From DATAOG01 sp963782885 (lineage in GTDB: Bacteria > Pseudomonadota > Alphaproteobacteria > Geminicoccales > Geminicoccaceae), in assembly GCA_963782885.1 (NCBI GenBank), contig CAWALL010000037.1, positions 1-64,000 of the forward strand: a DNA stretch of 64,000 bases, read 5' to 3'. Below are positions 16,801 to 24,137 of this stretch, in pieces. Under the pieces are notes generated by a model. It saw only the letters and a list, made by a program, of their open reading frames with translations, had not been told where the DNA came from and made no database searches. The position numbers and the translations under genes are program-made. The first letter of the stretch is position 1. Each line of letters starts with the position of its first letter.

Positions 16801-17079
16801 TCAGGCGTCCTGGGCCTGCATGGCTTCCAGCTCCTGCTGCATCTCGCCGAGCTCGGCCAGCACCGCCAGCGTCTTTGCGGCCTCCTCCTCGTCGATCCGG
16901 CTCATCGCAAAGCCGACGTGGACCAGCACCCAGTCGCCGACGCAGGCCTCGATCGGGTGCTGGTCGTCGATCACGCAGTGCAGGTTGATCTCGCGCCGGA
17001 CGCCGGAGACGCTGACGATGCCGCGGCTGTTCTCGGGATCGCTGATCGCGACGATCTGGCCCGGGATTCCTAGACACAT
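16801..17079 (-). CDS. hypC: Hydrogenase assembly chaperone HypC
   Basis: A 92-residue HypC/HybG/HupF protein starting MCLGIPGQIV, whose Cys2 holds the Fe(CN)2CO moiety with HypD and binds the large-subunit precursor. The OB-fold marks REINLHCVIDD and GDWVLVHVGFAMSRID are present. The tail (EEEAAKTLAVLAELGEMQQE) is helical. The start lies 10 bp inside the 3' end of hypF, so the two are translationally coupled. Confidence 0.96.
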   Translation of the reverse strand: MCLGIPGQIVAISDPENSRGIVSVSGVRREINLHCVIDDQHPIEACVGDWVLVHVGFAMSRIDEEEAAKTLAVLAELGEMQQELEAMQAQDA

Positions 17080-19475
17080 GTCAGCGCCTCCCGATCGGTT
17101 CGTGGCATCTGCGCCCGCGCCGCGGCGACCGCCGCCTGACCCAGCGAAAGACCGCCGTCGCCCGCCGGCACCAGGCGGTGGCTGAGCACGGTCAGGCCGC
17201 GCGCCCGCAACCCTTCGCTGACCCGCTCGAGCAGCAGCCGGTTCTGGAACACGCCGCCGGACAGCGCCACGGGCTGGGCAGGCCCATCGCTCAGAGCCCC
17301 TACCAAGTCCAAGATTGTATCTGCCAGCCCCAGATGGAAGCGCGCGGCCATCACCGGGACCGGCGTGCCCCGTGCGAGGTCGGCGAGCAGCGCCTGCCAC
17401 ATCGGCGCAGGATTGAGAACGCTCTGCCCGACCGCGCGCTCGATTGCCAACAGGTAGCCACTGCCCGCGGCGTCCAGCGCCGCGGGATCGATGCAAGCCT
17501 CGAGCTCGAGCGCGGCTTGGCCCTCGTAGCTCGCCTGCCCGCGGCAGATGCCGAGCGCCGCGGCGACCGCGTCGAACAGCCGGCCGCAGGAGCTGGAGAG
17601 CGGGCAGTTCAGGCCCTTGGCCAGCATCGCATCGAGGGTGGCGAGCGGCCGAGCCCGCAGCCAGGCAGCGAGCTCCAGGCGGCCGTGCTCACGAACGAAG
17701 CGCTCCCAGCCGAACGCTTGTCGAAGATGAGCATAGGTGCTGCGCCAGGGTTCACGGATCGCCTGGGCGCCGCCCAGCATCGGCACCGGCCGGAAATGTC
17801 CGACGCGCCTGAAGCCGCAATACTCAGCCCGGAGAAACTCGCCGCCCCAGATCGTGCCGTCCTCGCCATAGCCCAGGCCATCCAGGGCGACGCCCAGCAC
17901 CGCTCGGGCGCCGAGCGGCACGTCGTTCTCCGCGAGGCAGGCGGCGATGTGGGCGTGGTGGTGCTGGACGTCGACGAGCTCGAGCCCGGCCGCCTCGGCG
18001 ATCTGACGGCCGAGCTTGCTCGAGAGATAGTCCGGGTGCCGGTCGACCACGACGAGCTCCGGTTCGTGCTCGAGGAGCCCGCGGTAGAGGGCGAGGCTGG
18101 CGCGATAATCGGCGAAAGTCGCGGCGTCCTCGAGATCGCCCATGTGCTGGGACAGGGTCGCGCGGCCATCCTGGACGAGGCAGAAGGTGTTCTTGAGCTC
18201 GCCGCCCATCGCGAGCAGCGGGGGTGCGCCAGCGAAGCCCTCGGGCAGCGCGAGCGGCGCCGGCGCATAGCCGCGGGCGCGCCGCAGCAGGCGCGGCCCG
18301 CGGTCCATGACTCGGACCAGCGAATCGTCCAGGCGGTTGACGATCGCGCGATCGTGCATCAGCCAGTGGTCGGCGATGCCGGACAGCCTGGCGCGCGCAA
18401 CCTCGTTGTCGGTGCACTGAGGTTCTTCGGAACGATTGCCGCTGGTCAGCACGATCGGCCGGTCGAGGCCCTCCAGCAGCAGGTAGTGGAGCGGCGTGTA
18501 GGGCAGCATGAAACCCAGCGTGCGCTGACCGGGGGCCACGTCCGGGGCAACCAGCTCCGGTCCGCACGCGTCGAGGACCACGATCGGCGCCGCGGCGCTC
18601 TTGAGGAGCGCTCGCTCCTCCGGGCTGACGCGGCAGTAGCGCTCGATCACCTCCAGCTCGCGCGCCATCAGCGCGACCGGCTTGTCGTAGCGGCGCTTGC
18701 GCGCCCGCAGGCGGGCGATGGCCTCGGCGTCGGTCGCATCGGCCGCGAGGTGGAAGCCGCCGACGCCCTTGATCGCGACGATCTCGCCCGCCTCGAGCAA
18801 CGCGCGGGCCGCCCCGATGGGGTCGGCACTGGACGCGGCCGCACCCTCCAGCCAGAGCTGCGGCCCGCAGACCGGACAGGCGTTGGGCTGGGCGTGGAAG
18901 CGGCGATCGCCCGGGTCGTCGTATTCGGCCTGACAGACCCGGCACATCCCGAACTCGGCCATGCTGGTGCGCGCCCGGTCGTAGGGGATGGCGCGGACGA
19001 TCGAGAGCCGCGGGCCGCAATGGGTGCAGTTGGTGAAGGCATAGCGATGGCGCCGGTCCTCCCGGTCACGTACTTCCGCAAGACAGGCGGGACAGGTCGC
19101 GGCATCTGGCACAACCCCGGTCCGGACTGGGCCGGCGTGGCTCGGCAGAATTCGAAATCCCGCCGGCGACGCCTCGTCGATGGCCAGGATTTCCAGGGCG
19201 TCAATGCGGGCGAGCGGCGGCGCCTCGGCCCCCAGGCGCCGGACGAACCGCCGGCGCGCGGCGGCAGGACCCCAGATCCGGATCAGCACGCCCTCGGCGT
19301 CGTTCCGGACCTCGCCGGCGAGGCCGCAGTCCCTGGCCAGGCGCCAGGCGTGCGGCCGGAAACCCACGCCCTGAACCAGCCCGCGAACGCGGATCGCCTC
19401 GCCCGGCCGCTCGATCGGCTGCGGGGCGCCTGTCGGCTGGCGCGCTTCGAGGGCGATCGCCAAGATCGGCCTCAA
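17070..19475 (-). CDS. hypF: Carbamoyltransferase HypF
   Basis: HypF makes the cyanide precursor from carbamoyl phosphate and passes it to HypE. Domains in order: acylphosphatase-like (RVRGLVQGVGFRPHAW), two zinc fingers (CPAC, CTHCGPR, CRVC, CPVCGP), YrdC-like (AIKGVGGFHLAADA), and the carbamoyltransferase domain with VQHHHAHIAACLAE and ALSGGVFQNRLLLE. About 801 residues from TTG 19475, which overlaps the stop of the 40-residue membrane protein; TTG 19463 is the alternative. No ATG or GTG is suitably placed, so a TTG start is likely. The frame is intact. Confidence 0.95.
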   Translation of the reverse strand: MRPILAIALEARQPTGAPQPIERPGEAIRVRGLVQGVGFRPHAWRLARDCGLAGEVRNDAEGVLIRIWGPAAARRRFVRRLGAEAPPLARIDALEILAIDEASPAGFRILPSHAGPVRTGVVPDAATCPACLAEVRDREDRRHRYAFTNCTHCGPRLSIVRAIPYDRARTSMAEFGMCRVCQAEYDDPGDRRFHAQPNACPVCGPQLWLEGAAASSADPIGAARALLEAGEIVAIKGVGGFHLAADATDAEAIARLRARKRRYDKPVALMARELEVIERYCRVSPEERALLKSAAAPIVVLDACGPELVAPDVAPGQRTLGFMLPYTPLHYLLLEGLDRPIVLTSGNRSEEPQCTDNEVARARLSGIADHWLMHDRAIVNRLDDSLVRVMDRGPRLLRRARGYAPAPLALPEGFAGAPPLLAMGGELKNTFCLVQDGRATLSQHMGDLEDAATFADYRASLALYRGLLEHEPELVVVDRHPDYLSSKLGRQIAEAAGLELVDVQHHHAHIAACLAENDVPLGARAVLGVALDGLGYGEDGTIWGGEFLRAEYCGFRRVGHFRPVPMLGGAQAIREPWRSTYAHLRQAFGWERFVREHGRLELAAWLRARPLATLDAMLAKGLNCPLSSSCGRLFDAVAAALGICRGQASYEGQAALELEACIDPAALDAAGSGYLLAIERAVGQSVLNPAPMWQALLADLARGTPVPVMAARFHLGLADTILDLVGALSDGPAQPVALSGGVFQNRLLLERVSEGLRARGLTVLSHRLVPAGDGGLSLGQAAVAAARAQMPRTDREALTCV

Positions 19476-19594
19476 TGCTGCTTGCGTTCGCGGCCCGCGG
19501 ACATCTTGCGGTAGTGACGTTTGATGTCCTTCGCGTTGGCCCCGACGCCGAAGGCCGCCGCCACGATCACGATGATCCCGATGATCCATCCCAT
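19472..19594 (-). CDS. 40-residue single-helix membrane protein of the hydrogenase operon
   Basis: ATG 19594 is overlapped by the stop of the maturation protease gene (TAATG) and preceded by a strong GGGAGG site. The stop overlaps the TTG start of hypF. The protein MGWIIGIIVIVAAAFGVGAN is one membrane helix followed by a basic tail with DIKRHYRKM. Small proteins with a similar DIKRY-like tail (DUF6893 family, from memory) occur in actinobacterial hydrogenase clusters; I cannot verify this match. Coupled overlaps on both sides and a good ribosome site make it a real gene. Function unknown; it might anchor or stabilise the membrane-bound enzyme or a maturation factor. Confidence 0.75.
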   Translation of the reverse strand: MGWIIGIIVIVAAAFGVGANAKDIKRHYRKMSAGRERKQH

Positions 19595-20139
19595 TATCTC
19601 GTACCTCCCGCGAGCTGGCCGCTCGCACCCGGTCGGATCGCGGCGGCGGTTCCGGCCGGACTGGCCAGCAGGTCCGCGACCACGCCCTCGATGATCCCGA
19701 GCGCCTCGTCCACGGCCGCCGTCACCGGCGCGCTCAGGCCCATCCCGCCCTCGAACTCGTCGCCGAGCGTCTGCGGCTCGCAACCGACCAGCACGATCCG
19801 CCGGCAGCGCCCGTCCATCGCGCTCACCATACGCAAAACCGTGGCGGGGTCGAGGTCATGAGGCGCCAGCATCAACTCCTCCGCCGCCGCCTCTCCGGGC
19901 TCCGGTTCGATGAGATAGATGCTGCCGGGCACGGCACCCTGACATGTGGTGTCCACCAGCACCGCGGCATCGTAGCGATCCAGCAGGGCGTAGGTGAGGT
20001 CGATGCCGCGGATGCCGAAATCCATCAGGTCGACGCCGGGCGGCGGCTCGCGCCCGGCGAACCGGCGTGCGACCTCGACGCCAAAGGCGTCGTCGCCTTT
20101 GAAGATATTGCCGAGGCAGGCGATCAGGAGCGCGCTCAT
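19594..20139 (-). CDS. [NiFe]-hydrogenase maturation endopeptidase (HyaD/HupD type)
   Basis: A 181-residue protease that clips the C-terminal peptide from the nickel-loaded large subunit. The N-terminus ACLGNIFKGDDAFGVEVARR has the metal-sensing acid of the GNxxxGDDGxG motif, followed by DFGIRGIDLTYAL and VLVDTT. A C-terminal extension of about 25 residues is Ala/Gly-rich. The start lies about 4 bp after the end of the frameshifted cluster gene; the stop overlaps the small membrane-protein gene. Its substrate, the large subunit, is not encoded in the window. Confidence 0.93.
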   Translation of the reverse strand: MSALLIACLGNIFKGDDAFGVEVARRFAGREPPPGVDLMDFGIRGIDLTYALLDRYDAAVLVDTTCQGAVPGSIYLIEPEPGEAAAEELMLAPHDLDPATVLRMVSAMDGRCRRIVLVGCEPQTLGDEFEGGMGLSAPVTAAVDEALGIIEGVVADLLASPAGTAAAIRPGASGQLAGGTR

Positions 20140-20142
20140 GAT

Positions 20143-20926
20143 GCCGTCTCCGGCTCGCCGAGGACCTCGATTTCCTCGGGCGAGAAGAAAAAGCGGTGGC
20201 CGGGCATGCGCGTGAGCCCGAGTTCGCGGCCCGGATCGTCGTCGACCGCGACCGCGACATGCAGCCGGTCCCCGAAATCGCGCTCGATCGCCTCTTCTCC
20301 ATGATGTCGGCGCCGCCCTGCGGGTGCAGGCGGACGCGAGCGCCGACCTGGAGCGCGAGGCCGCGGTCGCGGACGCAGGCGAGCCTTGGTCCGTCGGGGT
20401 TGCGAAGCGTGCCGTGCATCGCCTGCCACTGGTCCGGCGTCAGCGCTTCGGTGCGCTCCAGCAGCGCCCGGGCGCGCGCGTCGACCGCCGCCATCTCGCG
20501 TTTTTCCGCGTCCGCCAGCGCGAGGATGCGCAGGCTCAGGATCTCGTCGATCTCGGTGCCATCGTACAGATCGCCCGGGCTCTCCGGCGCCACCTGCGGG
20601 TAGTCGTAGAGGATGATCGACGAGGACAGCAACGTGTCGCAGGCGTCCGGTTCACCCACCAGCACCGACCAGGTGCCGTGGTTGTTGCAGGCCGCGGCCG
20701 CCGCCGCGAGCGCAGCCGGCGGATCGAGCAGGGAGACGAACGCGCCATCGGTACCGAGGATCGTGTGGGTCAAGGCGAGCGCATGGAGCTGTGCGTCGCC
20801 GCGTTCGAGCGCCTCGGCGACCGGCGTCGTGTTGACGATGCCAACGCTCAGTCGCAGCACCTCCTCGGTGATGCGCTCGGCCGACAGGCTGATCTCGCCG
20901 GTGACGGCCATGCTCGTGCGCAACAA
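20143..20926 (-). pseudogene. Conserved hydrogenase-cluster protein of unknown function, frameshifted
   Basis: From TTG 20926 (ATG 20911 possible) the frame encodes AERITEEVLRLSVGIVNTTP, LLSSSIILYDYPQVAPES, DLYDGTEIDEILSLRILALA and EALTPDQWQAMHGTLR. Near 20,297 (GGAGAAGAGG) the frame is lost. The continuation in another frame, EEAIERDFGDRLHVAVAVDD to FFFSPEEIEVLGE, ends at about 20,143, just before the protease. Restoring one base gives a complete protein. I recall similar unnamed proteins beside actinobacterial-type hydrogenase genes. The same frame is open upstream of the TTG with coding-like sequence (GVFNFSGGRQLTPIR, to about 21,030), so the true start may be further up, beyond a hairpin. 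Confidence 0.7.
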
Positions 20927-20964
20927 CAGGCCAGAGATGCGATCATCGGAGGCTCGAATTGGCG

Positions 20965-21264
20965 TCAGCTGGCGGCCACCGCTGAAATTGAAGACGCCGC
21001 GATCGGGCGCTGCCAGCAGCGCCCGATCGCGGGAACGCTCGCCTCGACCTCGCGCTCGACCGCCTCCTGCCAGGTCAGGTGCTGCTCGCCGCCGACCTCG
21101 AGCGCCTCGACCTCGGTGAACGGCGGCTCGCCATCATCGAGCCGGGTCGCGGAGCCGCCGCGCACCAGGCATTGGGTCTGCATCCGACAGGCATCGCCGG
21201 TCGCGCCCGAATCGGTATAGCGCTCGACGTCGGCACCCGCCACCTCGAAGTCGAGTTCAGGCAT
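20965..21264 (-). CDS. Short protein or gene fragment at head of hydrogenase operon
   Basis: ATG 21264 overlaps the stop of the DUF5947 fragment (ATG upstream of TGA 21257) and starts MPELDFEVAGADVERY, a beginning that recalls DUF6084 proteins of actinobacterial hydrogenase clusters, though what follows does not match what I remember of that family. Then come CRMQTQCLVRGG and HLTWQEAVEREVEASV. The last 20 residues read through the hairpin at 20997-21032 and are probably not native. It may be a shortened gene, or the front half of the frameshifted protein downstream. Family not certain. Confidence 0.45.
   Translation of the reverse strand: MPELDFEVAGADVERYTDSGATGDACRMQTQCLVRGGSATRLDDGEPPFTEVEALEVGGEQHLTWQEAVEREVEASVPAIGRCWQRPIAASSISAVAAS
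20997..21032. repeat. 16-bp perfect inverted repeat (strong hairpin)
   Basis: CCGCGATCGGGCGCTG (20997-21012) and CAGCGCCCGATCGCGG (21017-21032) form a perfect 16-bp stem around CCAG. It lies inside the decayed upstream end of the hydrogenase operon, exactly where coding frame passes from one phase to another. No T run follows on the minus strand (only TCTTCAATTT), so it is a weak terminator candidate at best. Confidence 0.6.
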
Positions 21265-21398
21265 GGCCGCAGCCCTGCAGGCTGTCGGGCTCGGTTCGGA
21301 GCCAGGCGAAGAAGTCGCCGATCGCCTGCCAGGCCTCCGTGCCGCCGGACAGCCCGCGCCAGTGGCGCCGGATCAGGCCGACCAGCGCAGGCCGGCGC
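21257..21398 (-). pseudogene. DUF5947 protein, C-terminal remnant
   Basis: The residues LVGLIRRHWRGLSGGTEAWQ and then AIGDFFAWLRTEP look like the C-terminal end of DUF5947 proteins, which I know from hydrogenase gene clusters of actinobacterial type. The match begins abruptly at about 21,390; upstream, in this frame, the sequence is only the off-frame reading of a response regulator gene. So some 150-200 N-terminal residues are missing. Recognition is from memory of the family and not verified by a search. Confidence 0.6.
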
Positions 21399-21474
21399 CG
21401 CGCAGCGTGCGCACGAGCGCCTCGAGAAAGCTCGGCTCGTCGTCGATCACGAAGGCGGCCGGGTCGGAGGACAT
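21373..21474 (-). pseudogene. Response regulator, N-terminal remnant
   Basis: ATG 21474 starts MSSDPAAFVIDDEPSFLEAL followed by VRTLRGAGLR, the first beta strand, acidic pocket and helix of a receiver domain. The match stops at GLR near 21,390 and a stop codon follows four residues later. The phosphorylated Asp and the output domain are missing. It overlaps the 3' end of the sensor-kinase pseudogene by 28 bp, the usual kinase-regulator arrangement. The break coincides with the beginning of the DUF5947 remnant, which marks a deletion junction. Confidence 0.7.
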
Positions 21475-22694
21475 GGCGCCCCATCGCCTATGGCTGGCAG
21501 GGTGAAGTGCAGGACGGCGCCCATCGCCGGGCCGGGCTCGGCCCAGAGCTTGCCGCCATGGGCCTCGATGATCGCGTGGCTGATCGAAAGCCCCATGCCC
21601 ATGCCGTCGTGCTTGGTCGTGTAGAACGGCTGGAAGGCCCGCGCCGCACACTTGCGGTCCATGCCCGGTCCGGTGTCCGCGACGCTCAGCTGTACGCGTC
21701 GGGTCCGCAGCGGCTGCGCCCGGATCGTGATCCGCCGGATGGCGCAGTCCGCGCTGCGCATCGCCTCGATCCCGTTCGCGATCAGGTTGATCAGCACCTG
21801 CCTCGATGTGGACCGCCTCGACCAGGACGGCGGGCAGGTCCGGTCCGCACTCGGCCTCGATCCGGACGTCACGGTCACGGGCTTCGGCCTCCATCAGTCG
21901 CATGGCATCGGCGATCAGGCCTGGCAGCTCGACGGCGACCGTGGGCGTGCCTTCCTTGCGCAGGAAGCTCCTGAGGTGACGCGTCATTTCGCCGGCGCAG
22001 GCCGCTGCGGCCGAGGCTTGGGACAGGGCCTCGGCCAAGCTCTTCTGGTCGCCGGAGCCGGTGCGGAGCATGCGCAGCGCCGCATCGCAGTTGAGGACGA
22101 TCGTGCCGAGCGGCTGGTTCAGGTCGTGGGCCAAGCAGGAGGCCAGGGCGCCGACCGTACCAAGTCGGGCCGCGTGCGTCAGCCGGCTCTGCAGCAGCCG
22201 GGCCTGGCGCTCGGCGCATCTGTGCGCCGAGACCATCGCGCTGCGGCAGGCCGGGGTGCCCTCAGCACCGGCGACCCGGACGCTGCCCAAACGGACGTGC
22301 ACCGGCCAGCCGCTCCGGGTCCGGACCCGCAGCTCCTGGCTGAGGCGGCCGTCGCCCTCCTGCAGTTCGCCCAGGTGGCGGGCGAACAGGTCCCGGTCGT
22401 CGCGCACGACCCAGCGGCCGAATGGGCCGCCGATCAGCCGCTCCCGCGGCCAGTCCAGCATCGCGGCGCCGGTCCGGTTGATGTCGCCGATGCTGCCTCA
22501 AGCATCCAACAGAAGATCGCCGACGGCGCTAGATCGTAGAGGTCGCGGTAGTACGCCAACGCCTGCTTACGCGCCTGCTCTGGCGCGACGGTCCTCGAGG
22601 TCCGCTCGCAGGCGTGATCCGGCGAGTTCTGACCACGGTCCGGGCGCCCCAGGCCCTCGCCGCCGCATTCTTTCCACGGCAGGACTCGTCGCAT
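21447..22694 (-). pseudogene. PAS sensor histidine kinase, decayed
   Basis: Three frames together encode one kinase. The first (from about 22,694) ends in ALAYYRDLYDLAPSAIFC, the start of a PAS domain. After a frameshift near 22,510 and an in-frame TGA at 22,498-22,500, GSIGDINRTGAAMLDWPRER continues the PAS domain. It is followed by the phospho-acceptor box LASCLAHDLNQPLGTIVLN. A one-base insertion near 21,801 separates VEAVHIE from QVLINLIANGIEAM (N box), then VADTGPGMD, FYTTKHDGMGMGLSIS and AIIEAHGG. Two frameshifts plus a nonsense codon mean the gene is dead unless the sequence is poor here. It is placed upstream of the hydrogenase operon, as kinases that control uptake hydrogenases often are. 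Confidence 0.75.
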
Positions 22695-23093
22695 CGCCTC
22701 CCCGGGCAGCTCCCGCAGCAGCGGAAAACGTCAGTCCGGCACGCTTCGCTCCCAGGGTGCCGGTCATACCGGATCACCTCCGCGTGAGGTCGCTGTGCTG
22801 CCCGGGGGGCCGTGACGCGATTGCCGCCGCCGCGCGTCGATCTAGGTTGCGATTATCGGCCGATGACGTCGAATCGCCGCCCCGGAACTGCTTGCTGCGC
22901 CGCCGCGTTGAGTGACCTCACCTAGGCAGGCCCCAGCGATGACGTCTCGGGTGCGGTTTTTCCCGATCGTGGTGGGCACCGGTCGCGACGGACCATTGCC
23001 CACTCGGAGGAGCGGGCCTGTGACCCTCAACCGGCTCTGCAGTACCGCCGCCCGCCGTGCTCGCCGGCCCGTCGGCGCCCGATCGAGCGATCG
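22695..23093. other. Intergenic region between kinase pseudogene and hpnA
   Basis: About 400 bases between divergent genes. No convincing gene is seen on either strand; the open frames are Arg/Pro-rich and lack ribosome sites. It should hold the hpnA promoter. No clear terminator, palindrome or riboswitch was noticed. Confidence 0.5.
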
Positions 23094-24113
23094 ATGACCA
23101 CGCTCGTCACCGGTGCGACCGGGTTCATCGGATCGGCGGTCGCTCGCGTGCTGATTGCGCGCGGGCACGAAGTCCGCGCTTTGGTGCGTCCGGGCAGCAA
23201 CCGGTCCAACCTGGAGTGCCTGCCGCTCGAAGTCATCGAAGGCGATCTGCGCGATTCCACCTCGCTCCGCACCGCCATGACGGGCTGCCGGGCGGTGTTT
23301 CACGTCGCCGCCGACTATCGCCTGTGGGTCCCGGATCCCGCGTCGCTGTATGCAACCAACGTCGCGGGTACTGAGACGCTGCTGCGGGTGGCGGAGGCCC
23401 AGGGCGTCGAGCGCTTCGTCTATACCAGCAGCGTCGGCGCCCTGGGCCTCGATCCGACCGGCCGGGCGGCCGACGAGGACACGCCGGTCCGGATGTCCGA
23501 GATCATCGGCCATTATCATCGGTCCAAGCTCCTCGGCGAGAACCTGGTCCGGCAATTCGCCGCGCGTCTGCCGGTGGTGATCGTCAACCCGTCGTTTCCG
23601 GTCGGGCCGCGCGACATCAAGCCGACGCCGACCGGCCTCACGATCCTCAAGGCCGCCGCCGGCCGGATGCCCGCCTATCTCGATACTGGTATCAATCTCG
23701 TCCACGTGGACGACGTGGCGGAGGGCCATTACCTGGCCTTCGAGAATGGCCGTGTGGGCAGGAGCTACATCCTGGGCGGCTGGGACCTGACGCTACGGGA
23801 GCTGCTGCTGCTGGTGGCGCAGGTCTGCGGGCGCACGTCGCGGCTGATGCGGCTGCCCCACGGGGCGGCCATGGCCATGGCATACGCCTTCGAGGGCTTC
23901 GCGCGCCTGAGTGGACGGGCACCGCTCGCGACCCGCGACGAGGTTCAACTCGCGCGCCGGCCCATGTACTTCTCCTCAGGGCGCGCGGAGCGAGAACTGG
24001 GCTACCGTGCCCGGCCGGCCGAGCACGCGGTCCGCGACAGCGTCGCCTGGTTCGAGGCAAACGGCTATCTGAAGCGCGGGCGCTACCAGCCGTCTGCCCT
24101 CGGACGCGCCTGA
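23094..24113 (+). CDS. hpnA: Hopanoid-associated sugar epimerase HpnA
   Basis: A 339-residue extended short-chain dehydrogenase: NAD-binding TGATGFIGSAVARVL at the N-terminus, VFHVAADYRLWVPDP, catalytic Ser in YTSSVGALG and YHRSK for the Tyr/Lys pair, then NPSFPVGPRDIKPTPTG and INLVHVDDVAEGH. These match HpnA (TIGR03466 family), a nucleotide-sugar-type oxidoreductase found in hopanoid clusters; its exact reaction is not settled. It precedes hpnI by 24 bp, and the genes through hpnK are probably one transcript. Confidence 0.92.
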   Translation: MTTLVTGATGFIGSAVARVLIARGHEVRALVRPGSNRSNLECLPLEVIEGDLRDSTSLRTAMTGCRAVFHVAADYRLWVPDPASLYATNVAGTETLLRVAEAQGVERFVYTSSVGALGLDPTGRAADEDTPVRMSEIIGHYHRSKLLGENLVRQFAARLPVVIVNPSFPVGPRDIKPTPTGLTILKAAAGRMPAYLDTGINLVHVDDVAEGHYLAFENGRVGRSYILGGWDLTLRELLLLVAQVCGRTSRLMRLPHGAAMAMAYAFEGFARLSGRAPLATRDEVQLARRPMYFSSGRAERELGYRARPAEHAVRDSVAWFEANGYLKRGRYQPSALGRA

Positions 24114-24137
24114 GAGCGCGATGCGGGCGCGGCGGCG

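Noticed and set aside
17178..19514. 778-codon plus-strand frame opposite hypF
   Set aside because: Long antisense frame typical of high GC; hypF on the minus strand carries all conserved motifs.
20287..20305. Programmed ribosomal frameshift in the hydrogenase-cluster protein
   Set aside because: GGAGAAGAGG is not a slippery heptamer and no downstream structure is obvious; mutation or sequence error is simpler.
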